Below, one piece after another: positions 1 through 7,430 of a DNA stretch of 64,000 nt. The translations under genes and the position numbers were made by a program. The notes under the pieces were generated by a model. The model did no database searches, was not told where the DNA came from, and worked only from the letters and a program-made list of their open reading frames with translations. Position 1 is the stretch's first letter. The number at the start of each line of letters is the position of its first letter. This stretch comes from Bacillota bacterium (GTDB lineage Bacteria; Bacillota; Clostridia; Acetivibrionales; DTU013), in assembly GCA_023399355.1 (NCBI GenBank), contig JAEWQC010000088.1, positions 1 to 64,000 of the forward strand, read 5' to 3'.

Positions 1-216
1 ATCGTATACAGAGCAAGGAAAATTAAGAGATATCTGTCCCAGCCATTCTTCGTTGCCACAAATTTTACCGGCTACGAGGGCAAATATGTATCGATTAAGG
101 ACACGATACGGGGCTTTAAGGAAATTGTCGACGGCAAGATGGACAATATCCCGGAGGCTGCCTTCTTCATGAAGGGTACCATTGAAGAAGTCTATGAAGA
201 AGCCAAAAATATGTAG
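1..216 (+). CDS. atpD: ATP synthase F1 subunit beta, C-terminal 71 residues (5' end outside window)
   Basis: The reading frame is open from the first base and ends at TAG 214-216. The encoded tail contains SQPFFVATNFTGYEGKYV, DTIRGFKEIVDGK and IPEAAFFMKGTIEEV, the usual C-terminus of the catalytic beta subunit of the F1Fo ATP synthase. Beta carries the nucleotide sites of the membrane-bound complex; only the C-terminal helical domain is seen here, not the Walker motifs. The gene for subunit epsilon begins 11 bases downstream in the normal beta-epsilon order, so this is the end of an atp operon transcribed rightwards. Confidence 0.95.
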   Translation: MVYRARKIKRYLSQPFFVATNFTGYEGKYVSIKDTIRGFKEIVDGKMDNIPEAAFFMKGTIEEVYEEAKNM

Positions 217-227
217 GGGGTGTTTGA

Positions 228-635
228 ATGGCAAACACATTTTATCTTGAAATAGTCACCCCTGACAGGAAATTCATCTCTGGCGATGTGGAAGAGCTGA
301 TAGTCAAAACTCCGGAAGGGGAAATGGGTGTGCTGAGCGGCCATATGCCCATGGTTGTTGCTGTAGCTATCGGTCCCGCGAGAATAAAAAAGGATGGCGA
401 ATGGCTGGAAGCAGTTCTGTCGGAAGGCTTTATGGAAGTCATGCAGGACAAGACGATCGTCCTCGCAGATACGGCAGAATGGCCCAATGAGATCGATATT
501 AACAGAGCCAGAGCTGCGGAAGAGCGTGCGCGTGAGCGATTACAGAGCAAACTGAGCCGCCTGGAGTATATCCGTTCCCAGGCTGCATTGCAAAGGGCTG
601 TTTCAAGGCTCCGAGTCACCGGAAAAATGAAGTAA
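228..635 (+). CDS. atpC: ATP synthase F1 subunit epsilon
   Basis: A 135-aa protein of standard epsilon length. The N-terminal half is the beta-sandwich domain (TFYLEIVTPDRKFISGDVEE, then TPEGEMGVLSGHMPMV), followed by a C-terminal helical hairpin rich in Arg, Ala and Glu (INRARAAEERARERL). Epsilon is part of the central rotor stalk and inhibits ATP hydrolysis through its C-terminal helices (family knowledge). The start ATG follows a GGGGG ribosome site at 216-220 that overlaps the end of atpD. It is the last gene of the operon; a strong hairpin follows eight bases after the stop. Confidence 0.97.
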   Translation: MANTFYLEIVTPDRKFISGDVEELIVKTPEGEMGVLSGHMPMVVAVAIGPARIKKDGEWLEAVLSEGFMEVMQDKTIVLADTAEWPNEIDINRARAAEERARERLQSKLSRLEYIRSQAALQRAVSRLRVTGKMK

Positions 636-643
636 ATAACATA

Positions 644-720
644 AAAATCAAAGTGGGGACGGTTCCTGACTCGAATTTACAAATGAAATCCGGGTCAGGA
701 ACCGTCCCCACTTTGATTTT
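644..720. repeat. Perfect 27-bp inverted repeat of the GGGGACGG (REP/RAYT-like) type
   Basis: The arms 644-670 and 694-720 are perfectly complementary and enclose a 23-nt loop. The arms carry AAGTGGGGACGGTTCCTGAC and its complement and end in a run of T on both strands, so it can also act as a bidirectional terminator between atpC and the convergent rhomboid-like gene. Hairpins with a GGGGAC core are known as REP-like elements tied to Y1 (RAYT) transposases in several Bacillota; that link is inference here because no RAYT gene is in the window. Confidence 0.85.
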
Positions 721-905
721 CCATTCCTCATTAATTTTTCATTCTTCTTTTATATTTCATTTTTCTGTGATTTTTCATTCTTCTTTGATTCTTCTTTGAT
801 TTTTCATTCCTCTTTTCCTTCCTTCTTTAATTTTCCATTCTTCTTTAATTTTTCATTCCAATTCGACTTTTCATCCCTCTTTGATTTTGCGTCCTATTCT
901 GATAT
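713..905. repeat. Degenerate ~18-bp tandem array abutting the hairpin
   Basis: About ten diverged units of the form TTGATTTTTCATTCCTCT (variants TTAATTTTTCATTCTTCTT, TTAATTTTCCATTCTTCT) run without a gap from the right arm of the preceding hairpin, whose terminal CTTTGATTTT is effectively the first unit. The array fills the space to the 3' end of the convergent gene. There is no coding potential and no spacer structure, so it is not a CRISPR array. The same layout recurs at 19877-20154. Confidence 0.75.
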
Positions 906-936
906 TCCGCTCCACTTTGCTCTCTGCCAACTGATA

Positions 937-1770
937 TCAGTTTAGTTTTTCAGGTCCGCTTGCCCCTTTTACATGTTCATGTGTCTGAAGGTGCTCCATG
1001 CAATATTCGTGATCCCCTTCACACTCCATACAATATCTGAATTCAAGGCCTTTGTCATCACGTTCGGTCCTCCCGCATACTGTACAACGATGAATGTAAA
1101 TAACTTTGGGCCTGCTTGATTCAAAACTCCTCCGGTTCTGATGCACCTTTCTGCCGGTAGAAACCCGATAAAAGATGTCTTTGCCGAAGAACAAAACAAA
1201 ATTCAGTGCAGAGCCTGCTATAATAATAAATCCTGCCAAAGGCGAGCTTCTGAACATAAACACAAGCATCGCAAGATAAGCCCACGCCAGGTATTTCATT
1301 TTAAGCGGGATGATGAAGAAAATCAAAATCTGGTAATTCGGAAACAGGTATGCAAATGCAAATATCAGCGAGAAGTTAAGGAACATCGACGTTGCAATTC
1401 CCGTAACCAGGAAAGCTGCCGCTATCGTACTCAGAACTCCGATCAGATAATATATGTTGAATTTGAAAGAGCCCCACTCGTTTTCCAGCGTATTGCCGAT
1501 CATATAATAAAAGTATAGTGTAAAAAGCAGCCATATAGGCGATATTGTCGGAGGAATGAACAGGAATGTTACAAGCCTCCATACCTCACCCTGCATGACA
1601 AGGGATGGGATAAGCGCAAGCTTTTGACTAATATCACCGCCTGTATTTTGAATATTTTGGGTGACATACATTAAGAGAGCCACTAAACCGTTGAGCCCTG
1701 TAATGTAAATCATGAGATTCCTGATAGCGTACTTTCCGATCTTTCTTTCCAACTTGTTTATCCAGCCCAA
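937..1770 (-). CDS. Rhomboid-like membrane protein with C-terminal zinc ribbon, probably not a protease
   Basis: About 277 aa. The first 200 residues hold six or so hydrophobic segments with a rhomboid-like layout (GEVWRLVTFLFIP, then NTLENEWGSFKFNIYYLIG). The helix that would carry the catalytic GxSG shows FLNFSLIFAFAYLF and no such motif, so protease activity is unlikely. The C-terminal 50 residues hold a cysteine/histidine cluster (CTVCG, YCMECEGDHEYCMEH) that should bind zinc. Translation is placed at TTG 1770, six bases after AAGGGTGG; the longer GTG start at 1779 would overlap that ribosome site. Convergent with atpC. Exact function unknown. Confidence 0.8.
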   Translation of the reverse strand: MGWINKLERKIGKYAIRNLMIYITGLNGLVALLMYVTQNIQNTGGDISQKLALIPSLVMQGEVWRLVTFLFIPPTISPIWLLFTLYFYYMIGNTLENEWGSFKFNIYYLIGVLSTIAAAFLVTGIATSMFLNFSLIFAFAYLFPNYQILIFFIIPLKMKYLAWAYLAMLVFMFRSSPLAGFIIIAGSALNFVLFFGKDIFYRVSTGRKVHQNRRSFESSRPKVIYIHRCTVCGRTERDDKGLEFRYCMECEGDHEYCMEHLQTHEHVKGASGPEKLN

Positions 1771-1779
1771 TTGTTCCAC

Positions 1780-2147
1780 CCTTTCAGTATAACTTGTTCA
1801 CCAGGATTTGCTGAACAGATATTCTTTGAAGTATCTGTAAAGCATGCCCTAATTATAATACACCGGACAATGAATTGCCAGAAATAACTACCTTGTTCAA
1901 TTACCTGCAACCCTGGACCCTTAGGTCTGCACATACCACTTTCCACAACATTCCTCGCAGTACCAGATACAATTCAGCCTTTGTTGAATACGCATACGGA
2001 TTTATAAAATTCTTAATGCATTTAGTCCTTTACCTCAATTCTCTTCCAAATCTTATAAAGTTTCTCTTTTCGCATCCAAATACTCCGTTGATTTATTTTT
2101 ATTATATCCTATAAACTATACTGGAATAAATTTAATTTGTCTGTTCA
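1780..2147. other. Intergenic region without a recognisable gene
   Basis: This 370-bp stretch between the 5' end of the rhomboid-like gene and the 3' end of the PRPP synthetase gene is AT-rich and holds no ORF with a ribosome site or family resemblance. It should contain the promoter of the rhomboid-like gene on the minus strand, but no convincing -35/-10 pair is visible. Confidence 0.5.
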
Positions 2148-2148
2148 T

Positions 2149-2176
2149 AAAAAATACTCCGGGGTTTTCCCCGGAA
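2149..2176 (-). terminator. Rho-independent terminator of the PRPP synthetase gene
   Basis: On the minus strand TTCCGGGG-AAAA-CCCCGGAG is followed by a TATTTTTT tract. It lies about 50 bp after the stop of the minus-strand gene at 2223 and is a standard intrinsic terminator. Confidence 0.85.
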
Positions 2177-2222
2177 TATAAGATTTTTACTTTGATCTGT
2201 TATTAAATATTTTCAAATAGAA

Positions 2223-3203
2223 TCAATAGGAGTATTTCACGATATTCTCGGATATATTGGTAAACAGCGGGCTTACAGATTCCTTGTTATGTATCATGAT
2301 CAAAGCCTGGGCAAAAAGCGGAGCGACAGAGATCAGTTTGATTTTACCCGATCTGGTGATGTTCTTGTTTATGACGGAGTCCGTACCTATGAGCAGGTCA
2401 ATCTGGCTTTCCTCCACCCTCTTTACTCCCTTTGCAGATAACAGCATATGAGACAGAGATGCGACCACCATCCTTGCACCCCGTTCCTTCAGTGCCTGTG
2501 ACAGGCTGATCAGCGTTCCGCCGCTCAGGCTGAAATCATCAACAATAAGAGCTGTCTTATCTTTTACATCACCAATGATCTCAAGGATCTCCGCATTTTC
2601 ATCATGAGATTTTCTTGTCTTGTCACCAATGGCAATGGATGCATTCAGATAGTTTGCATACTTTCTGGCCTGTTTTGCAAAGCCTGCATCCGGAGAAACA
2701 ACAACAAGATTCTCCAGTTTCAGAGTCTTAACATATTCACACAGCACGGGAAGCGCATGGAGGTGGTCGACAGGCTTCTTAAAGAATCCTTGCACCTGGG
2801 CGCTGTGCAGATCCATCGTAACCACCCTGTCCACCCCGGCGAGCTCCAGACACTCCGCACATACCCTTGCCCTGATCGAAACTCTGGGTTCGTCCTTTTT
2901 GTCGGCTTTTGCATAACTGAAGTATGGCATGATCGCTGTAACAGAGTTTGCGCTGGCTCTCTTAAAGGCATCCGCCCAGAACAGGATCTCCACAAACTCA
3001 TTATTCGGCTCCAGGCCGATAGGCTGCACCAGGTATACATCCAGTCCTCTGACAGTCTCACAAGCTTTGACATAGGTATTTCCCTCGGAAAATGTAATCA
3101 CCTCGGATTCAGATAAATTACCTCCGAAGTAACTGCACATTTTCTCTGCAAATTCTCTGCCCGAGCTGCCTGCAAATATTTTAGCACCCTTAAGTTCCGG
3201 CAT
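2223..3203 (-). CDS. Ribose-phosphate pyrophosphokinase (PRPP synthetase), divergent paralogue
   Basis: 326 aa with the two-domain PRTase-type fold of PRPP synthetases, which make phosphoribosyl pyrophosphate from ribose 5-phosphate and ATP. Visible landmarks are FAGSSGREFAEK at the N-terminus, MPYFSYAKADKKDEPRVSIR (catalytic flexible loop), MDLHSAQVQGFF, VVSPDAGFAKQARKYA and the PRPP loop VDDFSLSGGTL. The flexible loop reads YAKADKK rather than the usual YARQDRK, and the PRPP loop resembles the plant class II form (DDxxxSGGT) more than the usual DDxxDTAGT. It may be a second, non-housekeeping copy. A GNAT gene ends 21 bp upstream in the same direction; a terminator follows. Confidence 0.85.
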   Translation of the reverse strand: MPELKGAKIFAGSSGREFAEKMCSYFGGNLSESEVITFSEGNTYVKACETVRGLDVYLVQPIGLEPNNEFVEILFWADAFKRASANSVTAIMPYFSYAKADKKDEPRVSIRARVCAECLELAGVDRVVTMDLHSAQVQGFFKKPVDHLHALPVLCEYVKTLKLENLVVVSPDAGFAKQARKYANYLNASIAIGDKTRKSHDENAEILEIIGDVKDKTALIVDDFSLSGGTLISLSQALKERGARMVVASLSHMLLSAKGVKRVEESQIDLLIGTDSVINKNITRSGKIKLISVAPLFAQALIMIHNKESVSPLFTNISENIVKYSY

Positions 3204-3224
3204 TGGTTCACCTCATCTCTCTGC

Positions 3225-3713
3225 TCATCCGACGATTTTCTCCATGAAACAGACATCGAACGGCAGATGCTTGAAAGTCCTGATTCCTGTTTCAATAAAA
3301 CCGTGCCTGGAATACCAATCCTTTAATATTATGTTCTCATTGATGATGCCGATTGATACCTTTTTAGCGCCACTATTTCCGGCCGCATCGAAAACAAAAG
3401 CAAGCAGCCTTCCTCCAAGCCCCTTATGCCTATATTCCGGCAATACTGCGAGCCGTTCCATATAGCAGGTATTTTCATCAGCTCTCTCAATAGCAACAAA
3501 ACCGACACATCCGGTAGAATCAAAAGCCCCATACAGCTCAATGCCCTTCTCCTTCATTTCTACAAGAGCGTCGGATCCGGCGAATGCAGGATTGGTAGGA
3601 GCATTCTCCCGTGTGATATTGAAGTCCTTCGCAACTGTGATAAAGGAATCCCGTATTACACCGGCACATTCCTCGTATTCATCCTTGATTTTTCTGATTG
3701 AAATATCGAGCAT
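3225..3713 (-). CDS. GNAT family N-acetyltransferase
   Basis: About 162 aa. The acetyl-CoA pyrophosphate loop RHKGLGGRLL is present after the beta-4 strand (YMERLAVLPEYRHKGLG), and the C-terminal part reads INENIILKDWYSRHGF, typical of GNAT enzymes. The acetyl acceptor cannot be told from sequence. The ATG at 3713 follows GAGGTTTCGG; an upstream in-frame ATG at 3725 lacks a ribosome site. It is probably cotranscribed with the PRPP synthetase gene 21 bp downstream. Confidence 0.85.
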   Translation of the reverse strand: MLDISIRKIKDEYEECAGVIRDSFITVAKDFNITRENAPTNPAFAGSDALVEMKEKGIELYGAFDSTGCVGFVAIERADENTCYMERLAVLPEYRHKGLGGRLLAFVFDAAGNSGAKKVSIGIINENIILKDWYSRHGFIETGIRTFKHLPFDVCFMEKIVG

Positions 3714-3756
3714 CCGAAACCTCACTTATTTTATAGATCTATATATCCATACGATA

Positions 3757-3879
3757 TTATGTCCATTCAGCATACGGTATAAATAGAAGAATCCCTATAA
3801 TGGCAACCGCCAGAACATAAAAGCCGATCATAAGGGTCATAGCCAGAATCGCCCTGAACGTAAGTGATTTGGATGACAT
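3757..3879 (-). CDS. 40-aa membrane ORF resembling the N-terminus of an M48-type peptidase
   Basis: A small ORF beginning at ATG 3879, eight bases after a clear GGAGG, and ending at TAA 3757. The product has a short polar start (MSSKSLTFRA), one long hydrophobic stretch (LMIGFYVLAVAIIGILLFIP) and ends after YAEWT. The start resembles the first transmembrane helix of M48 (HtpX/Ste24-like) metallopeptidases as I remember them, but no HExxH part follows in any frame. It may be a truncated gene or a free-standing small membrane protein. The intact ribosome site favours expression. Confidence 0.5.
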   Translation of the reverse strand: MSSKSLTFRAILAMTLMIGFYVLAVAIIGILLFIPYAEWT

Positions 3880-4012
3880 TCGCATATCCTCCGAAGAAAT
3901 ATAGTTTCTTGTAGATATTAGTCGATTTTATTATAACAGTACCATAATATTACAAGAAATGCAATAATTCTACACGTCGTTCGTATTTCCCTTCCTGACT
4001 AAAACCCTTTCC

Positions 4013-5458
4013 CTATCCTCCGAAATACACATATTCGCTATTCGCCAGCAGTACCCTGTCATTCTCCTTCAGCTCATACTCTTTGTTGCTGTCTATTCGG
4101 TTACCGTTGATAAATGTACCGTTCACGGAGTTCAGATCCTTGATATGGCAGGTCCCGCTCCGAAACACCACCTGCGCATGGAGCTTTCCTACGGAGTTGT
4201 TTTGTATTACATGGTCAACATGGTCTGCAAGTCTTCCTATTATGTAATCATCCTTATTTAAAAATATATCCTCCTCCCCATTTTGCTTTTTTGTGCTTTT
4301 TAGCATGCGAATACCTTTGGTACGGCTCACGAGCAATTCTGTCTTGCCTGAGGCTGAAATAGGCTTGCCGGTTGCCGGAAAAGCATCAGCTGTCGTCACT
4401 TTAGCTGCAGCACGGATTTCCTCACGGTCTGTACTAACCACGGATTCCACTCTCGCCGACAATTGTTTTGCACTGACCTGTTGGATACGCCTATCCCCGG
4501 GAGCTTTCCCCGTATCTGCAGAATTGCCCGTTCCTGTATAATCCGTTCGTACAGCCGGAGCTGAATCTTCCTTTGCAGCACCGGGTCGTATCAGTTTTAC
4601 AGAGCTAAGTTTTTTAAATATAAACAAGTCTATCGCAAGCACAATCATCACAGCTGATGCATAATTTGCCGCAGGATTATTACTGACGGTGTTCAGAAAA
4701 TCACGGCCTGCAAATATGGCACCACCCATCGCAACCTGTGCAAGGATCGCTAAAATGGTCCGACCTGACATTTTAAATCTCCATGCTGTTTTTTCTTTTT
4801 CTGCTTTTGGCGGCTGCTGTATCCTCTCCTCGAAAGTTTCCCTCCCCGGTGTCATATCACTTGTACAGGCTGCATTTGCATACAGTAAGTCATTGATGAT
4901 AAAGATCAGGGACTTCACATTAAACAATTCACTCCTGGTCTCTGCAAGAATCCTTTGTACCAGATTTCCTACGCCGAACCCGTCAATATTGATATGCTGC
5001 ATCAGCAGGTCGGAGATAAAAGTCTGAAGCATGGTGCCACACCCGCCATCCAGCGCCGCAGGAATGTATACCAGCACAGGTTCAAGCGTCTCGGGACTGA
5101 TGTAGATGTAATCCGGGTCGAATACGAAATTGGAAACCGTCAGAAGATATCCTGCCGAGTCGTTTACCACTGAACATATATTTAATAGCAGTTTGAGAAA
5201 TTCTTCTCTGCATAGATTTCGTCTGGCAAGAAAAAAGGACAGGGATACCTTTGAAGTAATGTTAAAATAAAAGCTGCTCATACCCTCCTTTATCACAACA
5301 TCTACCGGCAGAACATGCCTCATGCGATTGTGCTCAAGCATAAGCACCTGATATTCCAATACTTTCGCGTCACAATTCAAAACAAGGAAACTTGCAGCTT
5401 CATCGCTCTCAAATCTGAATCCGAGTTTGGTCGGATGATCTGCCGCCATCTGTACCAT
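4013..5458 (-). CDS. Membrane protein with C-terminal FHA domain, last gene of the Tad operon
   Basis: 481 aa. The N-terminal ~190 residues form a globular region resembling the DUF6382 type often found at clostridial Tad loci. Two hydrophobic segments follow around residues 230-285 (ILAILAQVAMGGAIFAG, then SAVMIVLAIDLFIF), then a low-complexity linker. The last ~85 residues are an FHA domain (IIGR near the start, NSVGKLHAQVV, then IKDLNSVNGTFINGNRI), a phosphothreonine reader. The ATG at 5458 follows AAGGGGGTATATAT. Being downstream of the flp pilin gene in the same direction, it probably links pilus assembly to Ser/Thr kinase signalling; no kinase gene is nearby. Confidence 0.85.
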   Translation of the reverse strand: MVQMAADHPTKLGFRFESDEAASFLVLNCDAKVLEYQVLMLEHNRMRHVLPVDVVIKEGMSSFYFNITSKVSLSFFLARRNLCREEFLKLLLNICSVVNDSAGYLLTVSNFVFDPDYIYISPETLEPVLVYIPAALDGGCGTMLQTFISDLLMQHINIDGFGVGNLVQRILAETRSELFNVKSLIFIINDLLYANAACTSDMTPGRETFEERIQQPPKAEKEKTAWRFKMSGRTILAILAQVAMGGAIFAGRDFLNTVSNNPAANYASAVMIVLAIDLFIFKKLSSVKLIRPGAAKEDSAPAVRTDYTGTGNSADTGKAPGDRRIQQVSAKQLSARVESVVSTDREEIRAAAKVTTADAFPATGKPISASGKTELLVSRTKGIRMLKSTKKQNGEEDIFLNKDDYIIGRLADHVDHVIQNNSVGKLHAQVVFRSGTCHIKDLNSVNGTFINGNRIDSNKEYELKENDRVLLANSEYVYFGG

Positions 5459-5569
5459 ATATATACCCCCTTATCATGGTCTTTCCAGCGCTTTCCAGTT
5501 TTTTAATAAGCTGCTTTGCGCTATCCCCAATGGCACCCCGCCATACTCCTCTTCAGCCATGGTCCGCGT

Positions 5570-5782
5570 CTAGTTGACCTTGTTGCCCTGCCTGATCCCT
5601 GAACTATTCACATCTTTTGTAATCGTGTCATCGGCAAACACGCTTTTCATGATATCCGTGACAAATTTTATGATGGCATCCCTGAAAATCAAGGCTATAC
5701 CAACCAATACGGCAATAATCACCACAATTTCCACCGTGCCGAGACCATCCTCTTCCTTCAAAAAACTTCTGATCAAATTCAT
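5570..5782 (-). CDS. flp: Flp/Fap-type pilin
   Basis: A 70-aa prepilin. After a short charged leader, EEDGLGTVEIVVIIAVLVG shows the prepilin peptidase site: cleavage is expected after Gly13 with Glu at +5 of the mature protein, followed by the hydrophobic assembly helix. It is the main subunit of the Tad pilus. The ATG at 5782 follows GGAGGGGTG. It sits directly after tadC in the operon. No prepilin peptidase (tadV) or pseudopilin (tadE/F) gene is seen in the window, so maturation must rely on an enzyme encoded elsewhere. Confidence 0.93.
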   Translation of the reverse strand: MNLIRSFLKEEDGLGTVEIVVIIAVLVGIALIFRDAIIKFVTDIMKSVFADDTITKDVNSSGIRQGNKVN

Positions 5783-5812
5783 GCTCTATTTCACCCCTCC
5801 GAAATCAAATTA

Positions 5813-6673
5813 TTAAATATTCCTTAGAGCCAGCACAGCCGGCATTCCGACAATCAGCAAAATGGCAACAAACATCAGCATCATTGGTAAAAGCATTTTT
5901 GTGGAGGCCTCTTCCCCGTATCTCCTTGCAGTATTCTTACGCATTTCCCAACATTCATTTGCAAATACTCTCAGAATAGGTACAAGCTCGGCATTTCCTT
6001 TTCTGATATTCTGCAGGACTACGGAAATAAAGCGCGTTACAACCGGTACATGGCACCTCTTGGCGAATTCTTCATATGCCTTGTGTTCCGGCATCCCTGA
6101 TCTTATGTTCTGAATTGCAGAGTTAATTTCACAGTATAGGGGTGTTTGCCTGCTGCTGTCGGTTGAAGTCTTCTCCCATGCCCTTGTCACAGTCATTCCT
6201 GCATTGATGAGAAGAGTCAGCTTATTTACAAAATCAGGGAAATCCAGTTGTATCGCATTCCTCCTCTTTTTTATCTTTTCAAACAGGTCCCTGTCGCCAA
6301 AATACGCGATACCAGCCGGCAGCAGCACACAGAACACCATATAACCCACATCCGTCACAGTGACGGTTCCAATGAAAAAAGCAAATAATAATGAAAACAA
6401 CATCATAGAGATTTTGCTGCCCCAATGAACCCTGAGCAGCATGACCGCCCGTTCGGGTCCGTTAAGTTCGATGATGGCAGCCAGCAGCTTTCTGTCATAA
6501 GTCGTATTGAAGCTGTATTTGAAAGTCTCCAGCAGGTACAGGCCTATCGGCAGAATGCCCTTTGCCGGATATGCCTTCTTATCAACTAAACGGACTTCTT
6601 GAGCATATTTTCCCGAAGAAAGGAGGTACAAAGCAGCAAGAATACCCGAAAATACAATCAGCACTATAAACAT
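5813..6673 (-). CDS. tadC: Tad pilus inner-membrane platform protein TadC
   Basis: About 286 aa, with the type II secretion F domain: N-terminal membrane helix, cytoplasmic block with LDFPDFVNKLTLLINAGMTVTRAWEK, and C-terminal helices (LLPMMLMFVAILLIVGMPAV). It forms the inner-membrane platform on which the TadA ATPase acts. The ATG at 6673 sits nine bases after GAGGG; a TTG at 6682 in frame is an alternative. It follows tadB with a 12-bp gap and is followed by flp. Confidence 0.9.
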   Translation of the reverse strand: MFIVLIVFSGILAALYLLSSGKYAQEVRLVDKKAYPAKGILPIGLYLLETFKYSFNTTYDRKLLAAIIELNGPERAVMLLRVHWGSKISMMLFSLLFAFFIGTVTVTDVGYMVFCVLLPAGIAYFGDRDLFEKIKKRRNAIQLDFPDFVNKLTLLINAGMTVTRAWEKTSTDSSRQTPLYCEINSAIQNIRSGMPEHKAYEEFAKRCHVPVVTRFISVVLQNIRKGNAELVPILRVFANECWEMRKNTARRYGEEASTKMLLPMMLMFVAILLIVGMPAVLALRNI

Positions 6674-6685
6674 GGCGACCAACCC

Positions 6686-7429
6686 TCACAATTTTATATC
6701 CGTAAATTTCGCGGAGATAAACCATGCAGCAATCAGAAGCAGTATCGAAATGCTCATGGTAAATCTGCCCATTCTCGTGTTGAAAACCGGACTCATATAC
6801 TCCGGCGCAGTGGCTGAAAGCATCAGAATCAACAATATTGGTACAGCATTGAGCACCTTTTGTTCAAACTTACGCTCAGCCAGCATTGTATCCACTTCCT
6901 GACCTACTTCGATCCTGTCATTAATGATTGCCGACGTGTTTTTTACCACCTCTGCCAGATTGCCGCCGGTACGTTTGCAGATATTTAATACATTTACGAA
7001 GTTGTCCACATCCTCAAGCTTTGCCCTGTTTGAGAAATCCACCAAGGCCGACTCAAGTGTCTCATTTGTTTCAAGTCTGCTTACAATCCTCCGGACCTCA
7101 ACCAGTATGAATGCATCCGGCTCAGGGTACATGACCGGAAGATCCCTGAGCACCTCCCTGAAAGCCCCCTCTACCGTCTTTCCCGCAGAAATGGATGAAG
7201 ACAGTGAGTAAAGCATGTCCTTGAATTGAATATTCAGTTCTTTCTTGCGCCTTACAATGATATCCCTTGTCTTTATTCTGGGGTATAACAGCGCAAGCGG
7301 TACCAACAGGGACGATAGCCAAAAACTTCTATAGAAGATGAAAGCAATGGAAAACAGAATGGCAGATGCCAATGCCGTATATAGCAAACGTTCTCTCATA
7401 CTCATCTCATAGGAATTATAATCTGTCAA
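6686..7429 (-). CDS. tadB: Tad pilus inner-membrane platform protein TadB
   Basis: About 247 aa from the preferred start. It has two N-terminal membrane helices, a T2SSF cytoplasmic domain (FKDMLYSLSSSISAGKTVEGAF, then CKRTGGNLAEVV) and C-terminal helices. The start is not certain: TTG 7429 overlaps the tadA stop and follows GGTGAG, while the longest frame reaches 7483 inside tadA. Overlap with tadA and the short gap to tadC indicate translational coupling in one operon. Confidence 0.9.
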   Translation of the reverse strand: MTDYNSYEMSMRERLLYTALASAILFSIAFIFYRSFWLSSLLVPLALLYPRIKTRDIIVRRKKELNIQFKDMLYSLSSSISAGKTVEGAFREVLRDLPVMYPEPDAFILVEVRRIVSRLETNETLESALVDFSNRAKLEDVDNFVNVLNICKRTGGNLAEVVKNTSAIINDRIEVGQEVDTMLAERKFEQKVLNAVPILLILMLSATAPEYMSPVFNTRMGRFTMSISILLLIAAWFISAKFTDIKL

Positions 7430-7430
7430 A

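Noticed and set aside
713..905. CRISPR array
   Set aside because: Units are contiguous and degenerate with no constant repeat/spacer alternation and no cas genes; the same holds for arrays at 19914, 49066, 56824 and 61357.
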